A stretch of 64,000 nucleotides of DNA from Streptomyces dengpaensis. Its GTDB lineage: Bacteria; Actinomycetota; Actinomycetes; Streptomycetales; Streptomycetaceae. Numbering within the stretch: the first letter of the stretch is position 1; each line of letters starts with the position of its first letter. The notes under the pieces were generated by a model. It did no database searches. It was not told the DNA's origin and was given only the letters and a program-made list of their open reading frames with translations. A program made the translations under genes and the position numbers. Positions 41,339 through 51,957 of this stretch are shown here, in pieces. The DNA lies in contig NZ_CP026652.1 of the NCBI RefSeq assembly GCF_002946835.1, forward strand, positions 1,178,001 to 1,242,000, written 5' to 3'.

Positions 41339-44160
41339 TCAGTCCACCACCGTGACCAGTTGGCCGTCCTCGGCTTCGGCCACCTTCGTGTCACCGCGCT
41401 CGAGCGGGTGCGCGAGGCCGACCTGTACGGCGGTCACCTTGTACTCCGGGCAGTTGGTCGCCCAGTCCGAGTTCTCCGTGGTCACCACGTTGGCGCCGGT
41501 CACGGGGTGGTGGAACGTGGTGTAAACGACGCCGACAGGCATCCGGTCGGAGATCTCCGCGTGCAGGGTCGTCTGCCCGACACGGCTGGCCAGCGTCACC
41601 AGATCACCGTCCTTGATGCCACGTTCCTCGGCGTCGTGCGGGTGCAGCTCCAGGATGTCCTCGGGGTGCCACGCGACATTGCCGGTACGGCGGGTCTGCG
41701 CCCCGACGTTGTACTGGCTGAGGATGCGGCCCGTGGTCAGGACCAGGGGGAAGCGCCGGGTGCTGCGCTCGTTGGTCGCCACGTAGCTGGTGACCACGAA
41801 CTTGCCCTTGCCGCGCACGAATTCGTCGACATGCATGACCGGAGTTCCCTCCGGAGCCGACTCGTTGCACGGCCACTGGACGCTGCCGAGCTTGTCCAGC
41901 ACATCGAAGGAGACACCGGTGAAGGTCGGTGTGACCGTGGCGATCTCGTCCATGATCCGGCTCGGGTGGTCATAGGACATGGGGTAACCCATCGCGGTGG
42001 CGATCTCGCTGATGATCTGCCACTCGTGCTTGCCCGTCTTCGGCTTCATCACCGCGCGCACGCGGTTGATACGGCGCTCGGCGTTGGTGAAGGTGCCGTC
42101 CTTCTCCAGGAACGACGCACCGGGCAGGAAGACATGCGCGAACTTCGCCGTCTCGTTGAGGAACAGGTCCTGTACGACGACCAGTTCCATCGCTTCGAGC
42201 GCGGCGGTGACGTGCTTGAGGTTCGGGTCGGACTGAGCGATGTCCTCGCCGTGGACGAACAGGCCCCGGAAGGACCCGTCGATCGCGGCGTCGAACATGT
42301 TCGGGATCCGGAGTCCGGGCTCGGCGAGGATGGTGCCGCCCCAGAGGTTCTCGAACACATCGCGTACGGCGTCGTCGGAGACGTGACGGTAGCCGGGCAG
42401 CTCGTGCGGGAACGAACCCATGTCGCACGAGCCCTGCACGTTGTTCTGACCGCGCAGCGGGTTCACGCCGACGCCGTCCCGGCCGATGTTGCCGCATGCC
42501 ATCGCGAGGTTGGCCATTCCCATGACCATGGTCGAGCCCTGGCTGTGCTCGGTGACGCCGAGGCCGTAGTAGATGGCCCCGTTGGGTGCGTTCGCGTACA
42601 GCCGGGCGGCCGCCCGCAGTTCCTCGGACGGTACGCCACTGATCTCCTCGGTCGCCTCCGGGCTGTTCTCCGGGCGGGCGACGAACTCCGCCCACTCGTC
42701 GAACCCTTCGCACCGCTGCTCCACGAAGGCCAGGTCGGCCAGGCCCTCGGTGACCACCACGTGCGCCATGGCGTTGACGACGGCGACGTTCGTGCTCGGC
42801 CTGAGCTGGAGGTGGTGCGCGGCCTCGATGTGCGGCGAGCGCACGAGATCGATGCGGCGCGGATCGACCACGATGAGCTCGGCGCCCTCGCGCAGGCGGC
42901 GCTTCATCCGGGAGGCGAACACCGGGTGCCCGTCCGTGGGGTTCGCGCCGATCACCATGATCACATCGGCCTCGGCGACCGACCGGAAGTCCTGGGTGCC
43001 GGCCGACTCGCCGAAGGTCTGCTTGAGTCCGTATCCCGTCGGGGAGTGGCAGACGCGGGCGCAGGTGTCGACGTTGTTGTTGCCGAAGGCCGCGCGCACC
43101 ATCTTCTGTACGACGTAGACCTCTTCGTTGGTACAGCGCGACGAGGAGATGGCGCCGATCGAACTCGATCCGTACCGGTCCTGGAGCTCGCGCATCTTCG
43201 TGGCGACGGTGCCGATGGCCTCGTCCCACTCGACCTCACGCCACGGGTCGGTGATCCTTTCGCGGACCATGGGCTTGAGGACCCGGTCGGGGTGCGACGC
43301 GTAACCGAAGGCGAAGCGGCCCTTCACACAGGAGTGGCCCTCGTTCGCGCCGCCGTCCTTGTAGGGCACCATCCGCACCAGCTCGTCGCCGCGCAGCTCG
43401 GCCTTGAACGAGCAGCCGACACCGCAGTACGCGCACGTGGTGACCACCGACCTGGTCGGCATGCCGAGTTCGACCACTGAGCGCTCCTGAAGCGTCGAGG
43501 TCGGGCAGGCCTGCACGCAGGCCCCGCAGGACACGCACTCGGAGTCCAAGAAGGTCTCGCCGGCGCCCGCCGAGACCTTGGAGTCGAAGCCGCGCCCCTC
43601 GATGGTCAGCGCGAACGTGCCCTGCACCTCGCCGCAGGCCCGCACGCAGCGGGAGCAGGCGATGCACTTGGACGGGTCGAAGTCGAAGTACGGGTTGGAC
43701 GTGTCCTTCTCGGCATCGAGGTGGTTCTCGCCCTCGTAGCCGTACCGCACCTGCCGCAGTCCGACCACGCCGGCCATGTCCTGCAACTCACAGTCGCCGT
43801 TGGCCGGGCAGGTGAGGCAGTCCAGCGGATGGTCGGAGATGTAGAGCTCCATGACGCCCTGGCGGAGCTTCTCCACCTTCGGCGTCTGGGTGCTCACCTT
43901 CATCCCGTCGGCGCACGGTGTGGTGCAGGACGCCGGGGTGCCGCGCCGGCCGTCGATCTCCACCACGCACAGCCGACACGAGCCGAACGCCTCAAGGCTG
44001 TCGGTGGCGCACAGTTTGGGTATGTCGACGCCGGCGAGCGCGGCGGCGCGCATCACCGACGTGCCCTCCGGGACGGTCACCGGCAGGCCGTCCACCTCCA
44101 CCGACACCGTCGCCGGGCCGGGCCTTTCCGGGGTTCCGAAGTCGGGTTCCTTGAGGAGTG

Positions 44161-44164
<4 letters not shown>
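41339..44164 (-). CDS. fdsA: NAD-dependent formate dehydrogenase alpha (molybdenum) subunit
   Basis: Predicted 941-aa catalytic subunit oxidising formate to CO2. In order: a 2Fe-2S domain (Cys52, Cys63, Cys66, Cys80), a His-Cys3 cluster (HPLDCLTCPANGDCELQ), two 4Fe-4S clusters (CIACSRCVRAC and CVSCGACVQACP), a 4Fe-4S in CAYCGVGC, and the bis-MGD domain. The molybdenum ligand is Cys in ARVCHSPTGYGL, so it is not a selenoprotein. ATG 44164 overlaps the fdsB stop (ATGA). Electrons pass to FdsB. Confidence 0.95.
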
Positions 44165-45860
<1,696 letters not shown>

Positions 45861-45864
<4 letters not shown>

Positions 45865-46340
45865 GAAGAGACCGTCCCGTTGAGGATCGCGCCCAGCTGG
45901 GCCGGGCCCACTCGTCCGTGCAGCCGACCGTTCACCTCTACCGTCGGCCCGAGAGCGCAGTTGCCGAGGCAGAAGACCTGCTCCACGGTCACCGCGCCGT
46001 CCGCCGTCGTCTCCCCGAGGGACAGTCCGGCCTCGCGGGCATAGCCCACCAGGCTGCCCGCGCCCAGGGCCTGGCAGGCCTCGGCACGGCATATCCGCAC
46101 CGTGGTGCGTCCGGCAGGCTCGCGGCGAAAGTCGTGGTAGAAGGTCACCACTCCGTGGACGTCCGCACGGGAGAGGTTGAACTCGTCGGCGAGCACCGGT
46201 ATCGCCTCTTGCGGCACATGGCCCAACTCGGCCTGAACGGCGTGCAGTACGGGCAGCAGCGCGCCGCGCTGACCTCGGTGACCGGCCGCCACCCTCCGCA
46301 CCACGTTCTCGACCGTCACGTCACTCCCGCTGGTCGTCAT
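45861..46340 (-). CDS. fdsG: Formate dehydrogenase gamma (2Fe-2S) subunit
   Basis: Predicted 159-aa NuoE-like subunit with a thioredoxin-fold 2Fe-2S site: CRAEACQALGA and VFCLGNCALGP give the four Cys. GALLPVLHAVQAELGHVPQE is the conserved helical start. It leads the fdsGBAD operon. ATG 46340 has a GGGGAG box. TTCTGTATACAGAA, a perfect palindrome at 46403-46416, lies in the divergent region shared with gntR. Confidence 0.93.
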
Positions 46341-46402
46341 GATCGCTCCCCAAGGGCCGATGGCGATGCTTGCAGGGGACTGGGACACTACCCCATACAG
46401 GC

Positions 46403-46416
46403 TTCTGTATACAGAA
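46403..46416. promoter_or_regulatory. Perfect 14-bp palindrome in the fdsG/gntR spacer
   Basis: TTCTGTATACAGAA lies 63 bases before the fdsG start. It contains the TGTATAC core found near five other genes in this region. It is a probable GntR operator. Confidence 0.65.
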
Positions 46417-46505
46417 CTCCGTCGACGAACATCGCCGGCCGAGGCAACCGAGGCAACCGGAAGGCGCCCGGCCGAGGGGCGGCCCTCGACAGCGCACGCC
46501 CCATG

Positions 46506-46529
46506 TTGCATACCAAAACCTGTATACTG
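46506..46529. promoter_or_regulatory. Pair of GntR-like boxes before gntR
   Basis: TTGCATACC (from 46506) and CTGTATACTG (46520-46529) lie about 85-105 bases upstream of the gntR start. The second is identical to the box before the PAS gene at 33651. Confidence 0.55.
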
Positions 46530-46612
46530 AGGCCGCCGTCGGCAACCCTCTCGGCGGCCATCACTTGGTATTGCCGTCGGCTCCGCCGGCCCGGTGGCAG
46601 AACGGGGCAACC

Positions 46613-47302
46613 ATGCGCGAGGCACTCACGGCCGCTGCGTCCCGGCGCGTCACCCGCCCGGCACCGCTGCGCCAGGCCGTCTACGACGCGCTGACCGAAC
46701 TGATCGTCAGCGGCTCCCTCAAGCCCGGCCAGCACCTCGTCGAGGCCGAACTCGCCGAACACCTCGGCGTCAGCCGCCAGCCGGTACGCGAGGCGCTGCA
46801 ACGACTCCAGACCAACGGCTGGGTCGACCTGCGCCCCGCCCAGGGCGCCTTCGTGCACTCCCCCACCGAGGAAGAGGCCGTCCAGCTGCTCAGCGTCCGC
46901 GCGGTCCTTGAGACCTACTCGGCCCAGCTCGCCGCCCAGAACGCGAAGCCCGAAGACGTCGAACGCCTCTGGGAGTTGCAGCAGGAGGGCGTCGAAGCGC
47001 TCGCCGAGGGTGATGTCGAACGTCTGGTCACCGCCAACACCGCTCTGCACGCCTACATCACCTCCATGGCCGACAACGCCGTACTGACTGAGCTGATCTC
47101 GCAGGTGGGCCAGAAGGTGCGCTGGTACTACACGCCCATCGCCCAGCCCCGCGGCAAGGAGGCCTGGAACGAGCACGCGCAGCTCATCAAGGCCATCGCC
47201 AAGGGGAACGCGGACCGCGCGAGCGAGATCATGCGCAAGCACACCGAGCGCACCACCGACTTCTATCGCAAGCAGATCGCTGCCGGGGCGGGCCAGGACT
47301 GA
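46613..47302 (+). CDS. GntR-family (FCD) regulator of the formate/oxalate region
   Basis: Predicted 229-aa regulator. The winged HTH is EAELAEHLGVSRQPVREALQ followed by RLQTNGWVDLRPAQGAFVHS. The FCD effector domain shows RAVLETYSAQLAA, HAYITSMADNAVL and EHAQLIKAIAKGNADRASEI with metal-type His. ATG 46613 is my choice because the family homology begins about 15 residues later. It is divergent from fdsG. The GTATAC boxes around it suggest autoregulation and control of fds. A second copy of its 3' end exists as a relic at 48325. Confidence 0.92.
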   Translation: MREALTAAASRRVTRPAPLRQAVYDALTELIVSGSLKPGQHLVEAELAEHLGVSRQPVREALQRLQTNGWVDLRPAQGAFVHSPTEEEAVQLLSVRAVLETYSAQLAAQNAKPEDVERLWELQQEGVEALAEGDVERLVTANTALHAYITSMADNAVLTELISQVGQKVRWYYTPIAQPRGKEAWNEHAQLIKAIAKGNADRASEIMRKHTERTTDFYRKQIAAGAGQD

Positions 47303-47329
47303 CCGGACGGGCCGCCCCCGCAGCCGGAT

Positions 47330-48130
47330 TCACGACGACGCGAGGGAATCGGTGACGCGGCGATCGGGCCGGAGCGGGACGTCGGCCACCGCCGAATGAA
47401 CCGCCTCGCCGCCGACGGCGGCCTGTAGTTCGAGCAGCCACGGCAGGACGGTGCGCAGCACGATGTCGAGCCCACCGCCGTCCGGTCCGAGCATGGCGTC
47501 GGCGGGAACCAGGACCGGGTCGGCGAACACGGTGGACGTCGCACTGCCACCTGGCCCTCCCCCGTCGGGCCGGGCCGGCACGAACAGGTCCGGGGCGTGC
47601 GCGGGCACCACCCAGAGCGTCAGGCCGTCCGGCGCGGTGACCGGCCGGGAGGACCAGACGTAACTGTCGGCTTCTCCCGCCGCGACCACCTCATGCTTAC
47701 GGGCACGCAGGGCGACCACATCTCCGGAGCGGGCGGCGCTGGAGCGTGCCGCCCAGAGCTCCCCCCGCACGCCCTGTTCGCCGGGGCCGTCCTCGGCCAG
47801 AGCGAGGCTGCCGAGGTGGCGACCGGCGGCGATCTCACCACGGACCCAGTCGCTGCCGTACGACTCGATGACGGCGACCGCCGCATAGTGGGACTGGAGC
47901 ACGGCCGCCGTCGCCGGGCAGACGCGTGCGACCCGTGCCACCACCTCGGCGGCATCCGGCAATCCCATGCCGCCGCCGCCGAATTCCGTGGAGACGGTGA
48001 GTCCCAGCAGCCCGGCGCCGCCGAGGGCGGTCACAGACCCGCGGGGAAATCTGCCCTGACCGCCGGTCACTTCGGCGGACGGCGTGATGACTGTGCTCAG
48101 GACTTCAGAGAGAGCGATGCGGTACGACAC
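47330..48130 (-). CDS. Short acyl-CoA dehydrogenase-like flavoprotein lacking the C-terminal domain
   Basis: Predicted 266-aa protein with the N-terminal helical and middle beta domains of acyl-CoA dehydrogenases (GLTVSTEFGGGGMGLPDAAE, ATAAVLQSHYAAVAVIESYG, LGSLALAEDGPGEQGVRG). The usual C-terminal catalytic domain of about 130 residues is missing; a short remnant ends at VTDSLASS. It may be a specialised non-catalytic member or a decaying gene. GTG 48130 has a GAGGAGG box. A TTGCATACAGTATTCTGG box lies 50-67 bases upstream, so it looks co-regulated with fds. Confidence 0.78.
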   Translation of the reverse strand: MSYRIALSEVLSTVITPSAEVTGGQGRFPRGSVTALGGAGLLGLTVSTEFGGGGMGLPDAAEVVARVARVCPATAAVLQSHYAAVAVIESYGSDWVRGEIAAGRHLGSLALAEDGPGEQGVRGELWAARSSAARSGDVVALRARKHEVVAAGEADSYVWSSRPVTAPDGLTLWVVPAHAPDLFVPARPDGGGPGGSATSTVFADPVLVPADAMLGPDGGGLDIVLRTVLPWLLELQAAVGGEAVHSAVADVPLRPDRRVTDSLASS

Positions 48131-48179
48131 GGGGTGACCCCCTCCTCGGGAACGCAGCTCTGCGCGAGAGCGAGCATGA

Positions 48180-48197
48180 TTGCATACAGTATTCTGG
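48180..48197. promoter_or_regulatory. GntR-like box before the acyl-CoA dehydrogenase-like gene
   Basis: TTGCATACAGTATTCTGG contains TGCATAC and GTAT half-sites, in the spacer upstream of GTG 48130. Confidence 0.55.
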
Positions 48198-48324
48198 ATC
48201 CTTCCGGAGCGCCAGAGGCGAGGGAAGGGCAATCAACCAAGGGGGGGTTTCCGCGATTTCGCGCCACAGACGACACAGGCGACACAGACGACACAGGCGA
48301 TGTAGACGATGCAGTCGACGCAGA

Positions 48325-48418
48325 CGGCATGCAGCAGCGTCTGCGCCGGCACACCAGGAACACCGCCGACTTCTACTGCAAGCAGATCGCCGCGGTGGCC
48401 GCCCAGCGGAGGGGATGA
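48325..48418 (+). pseudogene. Relic of a second gntR 3' end
   Basis: The frame reads MQQRLRRHTRNTADFYCKQI then AAVAAQRRG and a stop. The end of the intact regulator at 47227-47302 reads IMRKHTERTTDFYRKQIAAG. The nucleotide match is strong over about 60 bases. The stretch before it is a 9-12-bp GACGACACAGGC-type repeat, so only the last about 30 codons survive. Confidence 0.8.
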
Positions 48419-48452
48419 CCCGGGGCGGCTCGGCAGCGGGAACGGGAGTGGC

Positions 48453-49013
48453 TCAGTGCCGTGGGTCGATCGGATCGATCTCCCGCAGCAACCCCGTCGA
48501 CACGTCGAAGACGAAACCTCGGACGTCATCGGTGTACGGCAGGAACGGCGACGTCCGCACCCGCTGCATCGACTGCCGTACGTCCTGATCGACGTCCCGA
48601 AATGCCTCGACGGCCCACGCCGGCCGCTGCCCGACCTCCATCTCCAGTTCGATCCGGAAGTCCTCGGTCAGGCTCTGCAGTCCGCAGCCGGTGTGGTGGA
48701 TGAGTACGACGCTGCGTGTGCCCAGCGCGCGTTGACTGATCGTCAGGGAGCGGATCGTGTCGTCGGTGACCACTCCGCCCGCGTTACGGACGGTGTGACA
48801 ATCGCCCAACTCCAATCCGAGCGCGGCGTGCAGGTCGATCCTGGCGTCCATACAGGCCACGACCGCGACGCGCAGGACGGGGCGGGCGCCCATGCCTGGG
48901 TCGACGAATCCGGCGGCGTAGGCGCGGTTGGACTCCACGAGCCGGTCGGTGACCGTCCCGCCGCCGGGAATCCTGCTGGTGGACTGAGCGAGACGGGGGG
49001 CCGGTGTCGACAT
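48453..49013 (-). CDS. Beta-carbonic anhydrase
   Basis: Predicted 186-aa zinc enzyme interconverting CO2 and bicarbonate. The zinc ligands are Cys54 (ACMDARIDL, with the Asp56-Arg58 dyad), His107 and Cys110 (HHTGCG); RNAGGVVTDD is also typical. It is short, as in the mycobacterial Rv1284-type clade. Both upstream CO2-releasing steps (Oxc and formate dehydrogenase) are encoded nearby, so it may trap or disperse that CO2. A CCGTATACGG palindrome and a GATA-N9-TATC site lie upstream. Confidence 0.92.
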   Translation of the reverse strand: MSTPAPRLAQSTSRIPGGGTVTDRLVESNRAYAAGFVDPGMGARPVLRVAVVACMDARIDLHAALGLELGDCHTVRNAGGVVTDDTIRSLTISQRALGTRSVVLIHHTGCGLQSLTEDFRIELEMEVGQRPAWAVEAFRDVDQDVRQSMQRVRTSPFLPYTDDVRGFVFDVSTGLLREIDPIDPRH

Positions 49014-49080
49014 GCTGGGCTACCTCACTCCGGTCGAGCGCCTGGGAGACAGATGTAGGTCACCCCTAAGGCGGGCAGAT

Positions 49081-49104
49081 CCGTATACGGTATGAAGTAG
49101 CCAG
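49081..49104. promoter_or_regulatory. GntR-like palindrome upstream of carbonic anhydrase
   Basis: CCGTATACGG (49081-49090) is a perfect palindrome followed by TATG and CAGTATTC. It lies 68 bases before the carbonic anhydrase start, in the 313-base gap 49014-49326, which holds no gene. Confidence 0.55.
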
Positions 49105-49265
49105 TATTCTTCGTCCACCCGCGATCCCTTGTCCAGAGTCCGCGCAGTGGTTTCCCTTGGCAGGGCGAGGAGTTGGGGCGGGCACCGAACTCCCGCTCGG
49201 AGACCGGCTTCGGCCAGGTCAGGCCAGGCCGTGAGAGGTGGTCCACGCGAGAACGACTTCTAGGT

Positions 49266-49282
49266 GATAAACGCCGACTATC
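49266..49282. promoter_or_regulatory. LysR-type operator-like palindrome, site 3
   Basis: GATAAACGCCGACTATC repeats the 17-base GATAA-N7-CTATC layout of the oxc/ligase spacer. It lies upstream of the carbonic anhydrase and just downstream of the second frc. Confidence 0.45.
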
Positions 49283-49326
49283 AAGCGTGCGCCGCCCCCT
49301 TTGACCGGCCCCGTCGACGGCCACGG

Positions 49327-50556
49327 TCAGATCACCCCTTGCGCCTTGAGCATCGGCAGCTCGTCATGCGAGATGCCGAGCTCGCCGAGGTAGATCTCCT
49401 CGTTGTGTTCGCCGAGCAGCGGGGACCGCTCCACCTCGACCGGGGAGTCGGACAGTTTCAGCGGGTTGCCGACCGTGACGTACGAACCGCGCTCGGGGTG
49501 CTCGACCTCGACGACGATCCCGTTGGCGGCGAGCGAGGCGTCCTCGATGATCTCCTTGGTGGACAGGACCGGACCACAGGGGATGTTGTGGGCGTTGAGC
49601 GCCTCCAGCACCCGCAACTTGGGGAGTGTGCTGGTCCATTCCTCGATGAGCTGGAACATCTTCTCCAGCTTGGGCAGCCTGGCTTCGGGGGTGGCCCACT
49701 CGGGGTCCTCGGCGAGTTCGGGCCGGCCGATGAGCTCGCTGATCGGCTTCCAGCCGACGGGCTGGACGATGACGTACACGTAGTCGTTCGGGCCGCCCGG
49801 CGCACACCTGACCGCCCACCCCGGCTGCCCGCCGCCACTCGCATTGCCCGACCGGGGAACCTCGTCGCCGAAGTCCTCGTTGGGATATTCAGCGAGCGGG
49901 CCATGGGCCAGGCGCTGCTGGTCGCGCAGTTTCACGCGGCAGAGGTTGAGCACGGCATGCTGCATGGCCACGTTGACCCGCTGGCCGCGGCCGGTGTGGG
50001 TGCGCTGGAAGAGGGCGGCGAGGATGCCCGCGACGGCGTGGATGCCGGTGCCGGAGTCGCCGATCTGGGCGCCGGTGGCGAGTGGGGGGCCGTCTTCGAA
50101 GCCGGTGGTCGACATGGATCCGCCCATGGCTTGGGCGACGACCTCGTACGCCTTGTAGTTGGTGTAGGGGCCTTCGCCGAAGCCCTTGATGGAGGCGTAG
50201 ACGATCTGGGGGTTGATCTCGCGGATGCGGTCCCAGGTGAAGCCCATGCGGTCGATGGCGCCGGGTCCGAAGTTCTCGACCATGACGTCGCTGCGGCGGA
50301 TCAGTTCCGTGAGGATCTGCTGGCCGCGGTCGGTCTTGGTGTTGAGGGTGATGCTGCGTTTGTTGCTGTTGAGCATCGTGAAGTAGAGGGAGTCGACGTC
50401 CGGGAGATCGCGCAGCTGCTTGCGGGTGATGTCACCGGTCGGCGCCTCCAGCTTGACCACATCGGCGCCGAGCCACGCGAGGATCTGCGTTGCGGACGGG
50501 CCGGACTGCACGTGCGTCATATCCAGGACGCGCACGCCCTCGAGAGCCTTCGTCAT
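49327..50556 (-). CDS. frc: Formyl-CoA:oxalate CoA-transferase-like protein (copy 2)
   Basis: Predicted 409-aa class III CoA-transferase, a paralogue of the protein at 34509. The catalytic Asp is Asp167 ([17 protein letters not shown]), and the glycine-loop region is [12 protein letters not shown], with Ser in place of one Gly of copy 1. [20 protein letters not shown] and [13 protein letters not shown] are shared. It may act on oxalate or another dicarboxylate. ATG 50556 has a GAAGG box. A composite GTATAC-type site lies 35-61 bases upstream, so its control differs from that of copy 1. Confidence 0.93.
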   Translation of the reverse strand: MTKALEGVRVLDMTHVQSGPSATQILAWLGADVVKLEAPTGDITRKQLRDLPDVDSLYFTMLNSNKRSITLNTKTDRGQQILTELIRRSDVMVENFGPGAIDRMGFTWDRIREINPQIVYASIKGFGEGPYTNYKAYEVVAQAMGGSMSTTGFEDGPPLATGAQIGDSGTGIHAVAGILAALFQRTHTGRGQRVNVAMQHAVLNLCRVKLRDQQRLAHGPLAEYPNEDFGDEVPRSGNASGGGQPGWAVRCAPGGPNDYVYVIVQPVGWKPISELIGRPELAEDPEWATPEARLPKLEKMFQLIEEWTSTLPKLRVLEALNAHNIPCGPVLSTKEIIEDASLAANGIVVEVEHPERGSYVTVGNPLKLSDSPVEVERSPLLGEHNEEIYLGELGISHDELPMLKAQGVI

Positions 50557-50590
50557 GATCGCCACCTTCGCGGTTCCGGGATCAGGCCAT

Positions 50591-50617
50591 CCATACTGTA
50601 GATTGCATACCGTATGG
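50591..50617. promoter_or_regulatory. Composite GntR-like site before frc copy 2
   Basis: CCATACTG, TTGCATACC and GTATGG half-sites lie in tandem within 27 bases upstream of ATG 50556. The two CCATAC/GTATGG ends form an inverted repeat. Confidence 0.6.
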
Positions 50618-50792
50618 AGTCGCTTCATGGTTGCGGCAGGAGCGAGGGATGTCCAGGGGGCGCCGAAGAATTCGTACCGCTACTTCGGCGGGAGCCGCAC
50701 TCCTCCGATCACCGGAGGGACGGCGAGCTGATCTCGCGCCCGCCTGCTCCAAGCGCCCAACCACGGGCGCACTTACGCCTCTTCAGATGCCG

Positions 50793-51056
50793 TCACCCGT
50801 TCCAGACGATGTTGCAGACGTAGACGCACGAGTGTCGGGGAACCGCGAGGAACTGGATGAAGCCGCGTCCGCCGAAGATGGGGAAGTTCCTCAGCCCGCC
50901 GGGCTTGTCCTCCGGTCTGCCCCCTGCCGTTTCGGCGTCGCCGCCCAAGGCGGCGAGTTCGGTGGCGATCCGCTCCACCTCAGCGATCACGCCCACGGGG
51001 AGCCCAGCCGTCAGGTGCTCCTCGCTCGGGTTGTAGTCCCACTTCCAGTCGGTCAC
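50793..51056 (-). CDS. Small protein, toxin-like partner of the DUF6247-type gene
   Basis: Predicted 87-aa protein (TDWKWDYNPSEEHLTAGLPV, EVERIATELAALGGDA, GFIQFLAVPRHSCVYVCNIV). It is similar to actinobacterial small proteins with a RelE/ParE-like strand pattern, but no catalytic residue can be named. GTG 51056 overlaps the upstream stop (GTGA), the usual layout of a two-gene antitoxin-toxin unit. The toxin role is inferred from size, order and coupling. Confidence 0.6.
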   Translation of the reverse strand: MTDWKWDYNPSEEHLTAGLPVGVIAEVERIATELAALGGDAETAGGRPEDKPGGLRNFPIFGGRGFIQFLAVPRHSCVYVCNIVWNG

Positions 51057-51406
51057 AGTCCGGCCTCGGCCTCCGCCTCCACGTGGATCTTCCTGATCTC
51101 CGTGATGGCATCCGCTGGATCCTCCACCCCGCCGCTCACCACCTCCTCCAGGTGCCGCAGGCGTGCGGCTCGTGAGGGATAGCGCTGGATCGCGACGAAC
51201 ACGCCCCACGTGTGGACGAAGGTGCGCAGCGGCGCGAGAGACTGGGCCTGCTGAGCGCTGGTGGTCGCGTCGACGAGATCACGGACGAACACCGGCATAC
51301 GGCTCGGCGTCAGCTGCTCGACGGCGGCACGCAGGGCATCGGGGGTCAGAGCGGGCATGGGGATGAGCGGCTCACCGGCCTGCGGCTGCGCGGGCAGTGC
51401 GGTCAC
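51053..51406 (-). CDS. DUF6247-like protein, possible antitoxin
   Basis: Predicted 117-aa mostly helical protein (PALTPDALRAAVEQLTPSRM, SLAPLRTFVHTWGVFVAIQR, YPSRAARLRHLEEVVSG). I associate the pattern with the Streptomyces DUF6247 family. GTG 51406 has a GGGAG box 8 bases away; ATG 51358 is a weaker option. It precedes and overlaps the toxin-like gene, so it could be its antitoxin. No DNA-binding motif is obvious. Confidence 0.6.
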   Translation of the reverse strand: MTALPAQPQAGEPLIPMPALTPDALRAAVEQLTPSRMPVFVRDLVDATTSAQQAQSLAPLRTFVHTWGVFVAIQRYPSRAARLRHLEEVVSGGVEDPADAITEIRKIHVEAEAEAGL

Positions 51407-51602
51407 GGTCGTGCTCCCGGTTCGAGGGTGGGCGTTGACTGCGATCTCGACGGTACTCGCACCGCGCCGGATCGACTGCCGGATCGACGCACAGGTACGA
51501 CCCGACCACACCGAGTGTCCGGTCGGCGTCTGTGCGATTGCCGCCGCGCCGAGTCGCCACGCGGCCTCCAGGGGATAAGGGGGTCGCAAAGAGTCGCACG
51601 TC

Positions 51603-51869
51603 CTACAGGCCAGCACGCGCCAGCAGGACTGCCAATGCCCCCGGCTTGACCTTCTGCACCGACCGCACCTGGCCGAGTTCCAGCTCGTCCCGGCCCACCG
51701 GGTTGCGGTACAGCGCGTCCGTGGGCCTGGGTAGCAGGGTCACGTCGACCCGGTAGGGGAAGTCGGAGTCGTCGGGGTCCTCCTGCGGCTCCCTGTCGAC
51801 CTCGGCCACCGCGGCGACCGCCGACTCCGGTTGGCTGAAGAAGTACCACAGGCGGTCGCCCGGGTTCAT
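51603..51869 (-). CDS. EVE/PUA-like domain protein, probably shortened
   Basis: Predicted 88-aa protein (GDRLWYFFSQPESAVAAVAE, then DFPYRVDVTLLP and VGRDELELGQVRSVQKVKPG), resembling the C-terminal half of EVE-like domains that bind modified bases. The same frame stays open upstream of ATG 51869 (EDPELDLWLSRRNR), as family members would read. So either the true start is a non-standard upstream codon or the 5' half was lost where the HupE gene now ends. Confidence 0.55.
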   Translation of the reverse strand: MNPGDRLWYFFSQPESAVAAVAEVDREPQEDPDDSDFPYRVDVTLLPRPTDALYRNPVGRDELELGQVRSVQKVKPGALAVLLARAGL

Positions 51870-51957
51870 GCGGTTGCGTCGGCTTAGCCAGAGGTCGAGT
51901 TCGGGGTCCTCGTGGGCGAGGCGGCGGATACCGCGTAGGGCCCGGAGACTCTGGCCG

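Noticed and set aside
41111..43480. Plus-strand open frame of 789 codons over fdsA
   Set aside because: Antisense of the formate dehydrogenase alpha subunit, with no recognisable domain.
48233..48529. Minus-strand Cys/Val-rich small protein
   Set aside because: It is the antisense reading of the GACGACACAGGC-type short repeat and the gntR relic, and overlaps the carbonic anhydrase 3' end.
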